From the NCBI GenBank assembly GCA_020438245.1, contig JAGQUY010000387.1, forward strand, positions 1 to 10,577: 10,577 bases of DNA. The letters are read 5' to 3'. Positions 6,560 through 10,577 of this stretch are shown piece after piece; within the stretch, counting starts at the first letter, position 1, and each line of letters opens with the position of its first letter. The notes beneath the pieces are model-generated. The model searched no databases, was not told the origin of the DNA, and was given only the letters and a program-made list of their open reading frames with translations. Made by a program: the position numbers and the translations under genes. This DNA is from Bacteroidota bacterium. GTDB lineage: Bacteria; CLD3; SB21.

Positions 6560-7282
6560 ATGAAAAGCCTGATCGTAGCAGCATTCATAATTACCGCCAT
6601 TGGGTCTTCGGCCAAGTCGCAGGTGCTTGAAAGATTCTCCATCCAGATGAGCGCAGGGTTATTCAAACCCGTTATCCACGACGCATCGCTTGAATATGGG
6701 GGACACGGTGTGATCGTCGACGGCGGATTGGCGATTCGCCTGACCAATCGAATTAGCATTCTGGCAGGTGTAGGCTATTCAGAAATTCTGGGAAGCCGGA
6801 ATAGCCAATCAACGTTCGTCCCATATGAAGGCGACAAAAATGACACCCTGATATTCAGGGATCCTTTCGGATCGATTTATCCTGAAAACGAATTCAAGTT
6901 CTGGAGCTTCACAGGTGGATTCAGGGTTATGCCCTGGCCGACGGATTGGCCCAATACGTACATTCAGGCCAAGATTGGCATCATCAGGATGAACCGGGCA
7001 CCCGGAAAATTCATCGATCAGTATCATTTTGATGGAAGGCTGACGGACGTGTATTTCAAGACTGCTTCAAGATATGGGAGCAGTCTGGAGATTGGCATGG
7101 GTCAGATATTCATATTGAGTCAACATTTTGATTTCACGTTGGATGCCGTTTTCCGGTCACATCAGATTGAATACGACAAAAAGTTCAGTGGACCTCGTCT
7201 CCTTCTTGCGTTCGGAGACAAAATAGGAAAAGCCTCGATCAGAGATATTGGAATCCGGAGCGGACTTGTTTATAAATTTTAA
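6560..7282 (+). CDS. exported outer-membrane beta-barrel-like protein of unknown function
   Basis: A 240-residue protein I do not recognise. It starts with a Sec-type signal peptide: Lys2, a hydrophobic stretch to about Gly15, then a likely cleavage after Ala18 or Ser20. The mature part has alternating polar and hydrophobic stretches rich in Gly, Tyr, Phe and Trp with no long hydrophobic helix, and ends in GLVYKF. A C-terminal aromatic residue after such a strand is typical of the signal read by the BAM outer-membrane assembly machinery, so a small barrel of roughly eight to ten strands is likely. The first strands (AGLFKP, DGGLAIRLTNRISILAGVGY) resemble the OmpA/OprF-like or PorT-like small-barrel pattern seen in Bacteroidota. 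GAGG at 6550-6553 supports the ATG at 6560. It stands alone between a divergent operon and the convergent comM gene. Confidence 0.65.
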   Translation: MKSLIVAAFIITAIGSSAKSQVLERFSIQMSAGLFKPVIHDASLEYGGHGVIVDGGLAIRLTNRISILAGVGYSEILGSRNSQSTFVPYEGDKNDTLIFRDPFGSIYPENEFKFWSFTGGFRVMPWPTDWPNTYIQAKIGIIRMNRAPGKFIDQYHFDGRLTDVYFKTASRYGSSLEIGMGQIFILSQHFDFTLDAVFRSHQIEYDKKFSGPRLLLAFGDKIGKASIRDIGIRSGLVYKF

Positions 7283-7469
7283 CAAAAATTGACAGGGATT
7301 GACTCCAATAATCTTGAAGCTTTGCTCAGCCAGAGGATATTGGTTGTTATTTCTGAATATCCAGCTCCCACACGGTCTCACGTAACGAGTGCAGAATACT
7401 TTTGATACAAATAATCTGAGGATTTCTTGGATAAAATATCGTAATCCGTGTTAGTCTGCGGCAACAGCA

Positions 7470-9014
7470 TCAATCATACTTCCTGTCCAGACTGCGGTAC
7501 TGTATTGCTTCACTGACGTGATCGGCTTTGATATTGGATGATCCTGCCAGATCGGCAATGGTTCGGGAAACCTTCAGAATTCGATCATAGGCTCTGGCCG
7601 AAAGACCAAGTTTTTCCACGGCCAGTTTGATCAGTTCAGCGCTGCGTCCATCCAAGCGGCAAAAGTGGCGGATTTCCCTCGACTCCATATCGGCGTTGCA
7701 ATAAATGCGCCGATGTCGAAAAGTGGGGTCACCGAACCTTGTCAACTGAACTTCACGTGCTTTCATAACACGACTACGCACATCCTCAGAGGTTTCTCCT
7801 CCGGGTTCACCGGCAAGCTCCTTATATTTAATGGCCGGACAATCGATGTGGATGTCGATTCGATCAAGCAATGGACCCGATATTCTAGCCATATACCGTT
7901 GAATGAGTACCGGCGAACAGGTGCATTGGTGGTTCGGATCGCCGTAATGACCGCAGGGACATGGATTCATGGCACACGCAAGCATGAAGTTTGCCGGGTA
8001 CGTTAGCGACATTTCCGCACGACTGATGGTGACCAGGCCGTCCTCGAGAGGCTGGCGCATAACTTCAAGAACGTTTTTCTTGAATTCCGACAGTTCATCA
8101 AGAAACAGAACACCATGGTGGGCTAAACTAACCTCCCCGGGCCGCGGGACATGCCCGCCGCCAATGAGTCCCGCATCGCTGATGGTATGATGGGGAGACC
8201 TGAAGGGTCGAGTGGTAATAAGGGCCTGATTTCCGGGTAACAAACCGGCCACGGAATGGATTTTGGTCGTTTCCAATGCCTCGTCAAGAGTCAGGTTTGG
8301 CAAAATCGTCGGAATGCGTTTCGCCAACATCGTCTTTCCACTGCCAGGCGGACCAATGAGCAAAATATTGTGCCCTCCGGATGCGGCAACCTCCAACGCC
8401 CTCTTGGCGTAGATCTGCCCTTTGACATCCTGAAAATCTACGAAGTAATGATGCGTACGATTGAAGGCTTCGTCCATATCAACCCGGACCGGGTCAAGCA
8501 CGACTTCTCCATTCAGAAACTGAACCGCTTGGCCCAGAGATTGAATGCCGTACACCGTCACCCCTTCGCTCATGGCTGCCTCAGGGGCATTCTGAACCGG
8601 TACCATCATTCCCCGAACTCTCTCCGAATGAGCCTGAATGGCCATTGACAAAGAACCCGTGACCGGGCGGATCGAACCATCAAGACTTAGCTCTCCTAAG
8701 ATTACATAGTCGCCCAATCTGGCTGCATCAACCTGACCATGCGCGGCGAGAATACCGACTGCAATAGGCAAATCAAATGCAGAACCTTCCTTGCGCATAT
8801 CCGCCGGAGCCAAATTGATGGTGATTCTTTTGAGAGGAAACGTAAATCCTGAATTCTTGATGGCAGCGCTGACCCGTTCCTTGCTTTCCCTGACAGCGCC
8901 ATCCGGAAGACCAACGGTGATGAAGCCTGGAACGGCATTTTCCAAATGGGCCTCAACCTTGACGATGAATGCGTCAATGCCGAGAGTTGTTGCAGAAAGC
9001 ACTTGCGAAAACAT
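7470..9014 (-). CDS. comM: ComM/YifB family Mg-chelatase-like AAA+ ATPase
   Basis: A 514-residue protein of the usual family length. An N-terminal Lon-protease-like S5 fold domain (about 1-170, beginning in the family manner MFSQVLSATTLGIDA) precedes a Mg-chelatase-type AAA+ module with Walker A GPPGSGKT (221-228), Walker B GVLFLDE (301-307), a Cys pair CPC plus CTC (C352, C354, C364, C366), the arginine-finger segment GPLLDRID (380-387) and a C-terminal helical lid ending near residue 510. In naturally transformable bacteria ComM is a cytoplasmic hexameric helicase that promotes branch migration during integration of incoming DNA; it is also widespread in bacteria not known to be competent. 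The ATG at 9014 lacks a clear Shine-Dalgarno site but matches the family start. The esterase gene ends 63 nt upstream across an AT-rich spacer, so read-through is possible. Confidence 0.95.
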   Translation of the reverse strand: MFSQVLSATTLGIDAFIVKVEAHLENAVPGFITVGLPDGAVRESKERVSAAIKNSGFTFPLKRITINLAPADMRKEGSAFDLPIAVGILAAHGQVDAARLGDYVILGELSLDGSIRPVTGSLSMAIQAHSERVRGMMVPVQNAPEAAMSEGVTVYGIQSLGQAVQFLNGEVVLDPVRVDMDEAFNRTHHYFVDFQDVKGQIYAKRALEVAASGGHNILLIGPPGSGKTMLAKRIPTILPNLTLDEALETTKIHSVAGLLPGNQALITTRPFRSPHHTISDAGLIGGGHVPRPGEVSLAHHGVLFLDELSEFKKNVLEVMRQPLEDGLVTISRAEMSLTYPANFMLACAMNPCPCGHYGDPNHQCTCSPVLIQRYMARISGPLLDRIDIHIDCPAIKYKELAGEPGGETSEDVRSRVMKAREVQLTRFGDPTFRHRRIYCNADMESREIRHFCRLDGRSAELIKLAVEKLGLSARAYDRILKVSRTIADLAGSSNIKADHVSEAIQYRSLDRKYD

Positions 9015-9077
9015 GACAGAAGCTAGTCAGGTTATTCGCCCGTTTTTTATCAATTTTTGGGAAAAAATTTATGGGGA

Positions 9078-9947
9078 TTAATGCCCTGAAAAGACGACAC
9101 GTAGTCCCCGTGACAACGCGGCAGGAAATACGCTATTGTGAGTCTCTCCGTCGAAGACCTGACTGTCAACAGACAAACCGGAATACGCTCTGCTCTTCAG
9201 TTTGACAATCAGTTCCTGCATGTCGTCGACCATGGCGCGGCCGACATTCGGCTGATTTTCGAAACTACCCACCCCGAAAAATACTTTTGCATTCACCTTA
9301 TGCAGAGAGGAGGAGGTCTTCTCCAGATTGAAAATAACTTTATCGTCATACCACAGGGACGGGCTTACAATAATATACTTCTGGAAAAGTTCCGGCTTCG
9401 TCAGGAGAACGAACGTGCTAAACAGTCCGCCGTACGAATGTCCGACGATGCAGCGATTCTGACGGTCCAAGCGATACCGATCACCCAGAAACGGAAGCAT
9501 TTCTTTTTCTATAAAAGAAAGAAAGCCCGGAGCGCCACCGGAATGCCGTTGAAACTCCGGACCATATCCGCCTTCCAAGGTATGAGTCGGTGTATAGTCG
9601 CGCGTACGGTGCCTCCGGTAGACTTCTCTTTCTGTACCGGCGCTGTCATACGCAATACTCACGATGATCATCGGAGGAAGGTTATTTCGATCGACGAAGT
9701 GGTCAACAATGTTATGCGCGAGGGCGAACGCGTAATCTGCATCTAAGGTGACGAGCAGAGGATATTTCTTATCGGTTGTGTTATAGTCCCGGGGAAGGCT
9801 GACGTAGAGAAGATAGTCGATCCCTACTATTTTAGAGGGAAGTCGAACAACTTCGGTCCTCGGCAGCACATACGAAGTCGGGCCGGTCTGGCAGACGCTT
9901 GTCGACAAGCTGAGCAGGCTCGCCAGAATACAAAACAGAATTTTCAT
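9078..9947 (-). CDS. secreted alpha/beta-hydrolase, esterase D / enterochelin-esterase-like
   Basis: A 289-residue predicted exported serine esterase. Residues 1-19 form a signal peptide, with likely cleavage near Cys19 or Gln20; no proper lipobox is seen. The nucleophile elbow is GHSYGG with Ser171, and the catalytic His is probably H270 in GETHNSVFP. The acid is likely around E230 in GVGSFEN. The arrangement matches the esterase D/Fes-like family (IroE, Fes, feruloyl-esterase-like proteins), whose members hydrolyse siderophore, carbohydrate or acyl esters; the substrate cannot be told here. It starts 7 nt after the stop of the S46 peptidase gene, so the two are probably one transcript and may act together outside the cytoplasm. 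The ATG at 9947 has only a weak purine stretch upstream, as expected for a gene relying on coupling. Confidence 0.85.
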   Translation of the reverse strand: MKILFCILASLLSLSTSVCQTGPTSYVLPRTEVVRLPSKIVGIDYLLYVSLPRDYNTTDKKYPLLVTLDADYAFALAHNIVDHFVDRNNLPPMIIVSIAYDSAGTEREVYRRHRTRDYTPTHTLEGGYGPEFQRHSGGAPGFLSFIEKEMLPFLGDRYRLDRQNRCIVGHSYGGLFSTFVLLTKPELFQKYIIVSPSLWYDDKVIFNLEKTSSSLHKVNAKVFFGVGSFENQPNVGRAMVDDMQELIVKLKSRAYSGLSVDSQVFDGETHNSVFPAALSRGLRVVFSGH

Positions 9948-9954
9948 TGGCCGC

Positions 9955-10577
9955 TTAGTCGACCGGTACGTTCATTTCTTTTAGTAGCTGACTGGCACCG
10001 GCGTACTTCTGTGTAACCCATAGGACGTAACGAATATCCACCCCGATAGAACGGCTGTATGTTTCCGTCCAGGCGTAGTCGTTCACGGTTGCCTCATACG
10101 TCCGGTCAAAATTAAGCCCGATCAGTTCACCCTTTGCATTGAGCACCGGACTTCCTGAATTCCCTCCGGTGGTATCCGTATTGTACAAGATGCCGACAGG
10201 GAGATTGTTCAGCCGTTTATGCTTGAAGATTCCAAAATCGCCTTTTCGAATAAGATCAATCAGCGGCTTTGGCGTATCGTAGGGTTCCTCGTACGTCGTT
10301 TTCTGAAGAATACCCGTGGCCGTGGTAATGGGCGTGCACGTTGTGGCATCCGAGGGTGAATATCCTCTGATCCGGCCGTAGGTTAGCCGAAGCGTGCGGT
10401 TGGCATCCGGAATGAAATCGGCCTGCTGGAAAGCCTGTTTGGCTTCCGCATATAGGCCGTAATAAAGGTTTAGCGCACCACCCTGTCGATCCCGCGTATT
10501 TTCCAACTCGGTGTACAGCGGCCGCAACGCCATCATGAGTTTCGCCATGGGATCGGAAAGTCTCGATAGGTCTTTGC
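9955..10577 (-). CDS. S46-family dipeptidyl-peptidase (DPP7/DPP11-like), C-terminal part; 5' end outside window
   Basis: The frame stays open past the ATG at 10548 to the window end, and a family of about 700 residues is expected, so only about the last 207 residues are seen. They include TGGNSGSPVLNAKGELIGL with the nucleophile Ser (codon 10156-10158) of the chymotrypsin-like clan PA fold, and the conserved ending GVDIRYVLWV. These periplasmic or cell-surface exopeptidases release dipeptides from peptides, feeding amino-acid-using bacteria. The FDR motif after the Ser puts Arg (codon 10102-10104) where, as I recall, DPP11 has Arg673 and DPP7 has Gly; this predicts preference for Asp or Glu at P1. 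His and Asp of the triad and the signal peptide lie outside the window. The secreted esterase follows after 7 nt. Confidence 0.9.
   Translation of the reverse strand, partial: KDLSRLSDPMAKLMMALRPLYTELENTRDRQGGALNLYYGLYAEAKQAFQQADFIPDANRTLRLTYGRIRGYSPSDATTCTPITTATGILQKTTYEEPYDTPKPLIDLIRKGDFGIFKHKRLNNLPVGILYNTDTTGGNSGSPVLNAKGELIGLNFDRTYEATVNDYAWTETYSRSIGVDIRYVLWVTQKYAGASQLLKEMNVPVD

Noticed and set aside
7335..7362. GGATATT...AATATCC inverted repeat between the convergent barrel and comM genes
   Set aside because: The stem is only 7 bp, AT-rich, with a 14-nt loop and no T-tract on either strand, so it is not a credible intrinsic terminator. The rest of the 187-nt gap shows nothing else.
9015..9077. 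AT-rich spacer with T and A runs before comM as a terminator
   Set aside because: No GC-rich stem precedes the runs on either strand; it may hold a promoter, but no convincing -35/-10 pair could be picked.
9138..9746. 202-codon open frame on the plus strand
   Set aside because: It is antisense to the esterase gene, which has a signal peptide and catalytic motifs; the plus-strand product has no recognisable features.

Overview
The window comes from a bacterial chromosome of balanced base composition. It is densely coded, with short spacers and good purine-rich Shine-Dalgarno sites (AAGGAG, GAGG, GGGAGGA). A secreted family S46 dipeptidyl-peptidase, an outer-membrane-type barrel protein and signal peptides indicate a Gram-negative cell. 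S46 peptidases are most common in Bacteroidota and relatives (also Gemmatimonadota, Acidobacteriota, Calditrichota and some Proteobacteria), while the strong Shine-Dalgarno sites are unlike typical Bacteroidia. My best guess is an FCB-group or deep-branching environmental lineage, held with low confidence. No RNA gene, insertion sequence, CRISPR array or prophage was seen.

Left (1-2008, plus strand): the end of an osmoprotectant cassette. The 3' part of the N-acetylglutaminylglutamine synthetase gene (ngg, ATP-grasp part) overlaps by 14 nt an M42-family metallopeptidase of the type that accompanies ngg and asnO in the NAGGN (N-acetylglutaminylglutamine amide) trio. asnO and the ngg start should lie to the left.

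Centre (2025-6186, minus strand): a tight five-gene operon in the transcribed order isocitrate-type beta-decarboxylating dehydrogenase, ICL/PEP-mutase-family lyase, aconitase-superfamily (LeuC/HacA/DmdA) large subunit, small subunit (LeuD/HacB/DmdB), and a very small ferritin-like protein. All three enzymes work on the same chemical type, a malate substituted at C2 or C3. The dehydratase can interconvert 2- and 3-substituted malates, the lyase can cleave the 3-substituted malate, and the dehydrogenase can oxidatively decarboxylate it. No synthase gene is present. This is the most novel-looking unit here, and its real substrate cannot be read off the sequence.

Right of that (6187-7469): a 373-nt divergent intergenic region with a candidate promoter and a 10-bp inverted repeat, followed by an unrecognised exported beta-barrel-like protein on the plus strand and a 187-nt convergent gap.

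Right end (7470-10577, minus strand): a ComM/YifB AAA+ protein, preceded by a secreted alpha/beta-hydrolase esterase and the C-terminal part of an S46 dipeptidyl-peptidase. The S46 protein carries the Ser nucleophile and an Arg at the position that gives DPP11 its Asp/Glu preference. The peptidase and esterase are 7 nt apart and probably co-transcribed. ComM follows after 63 nt.
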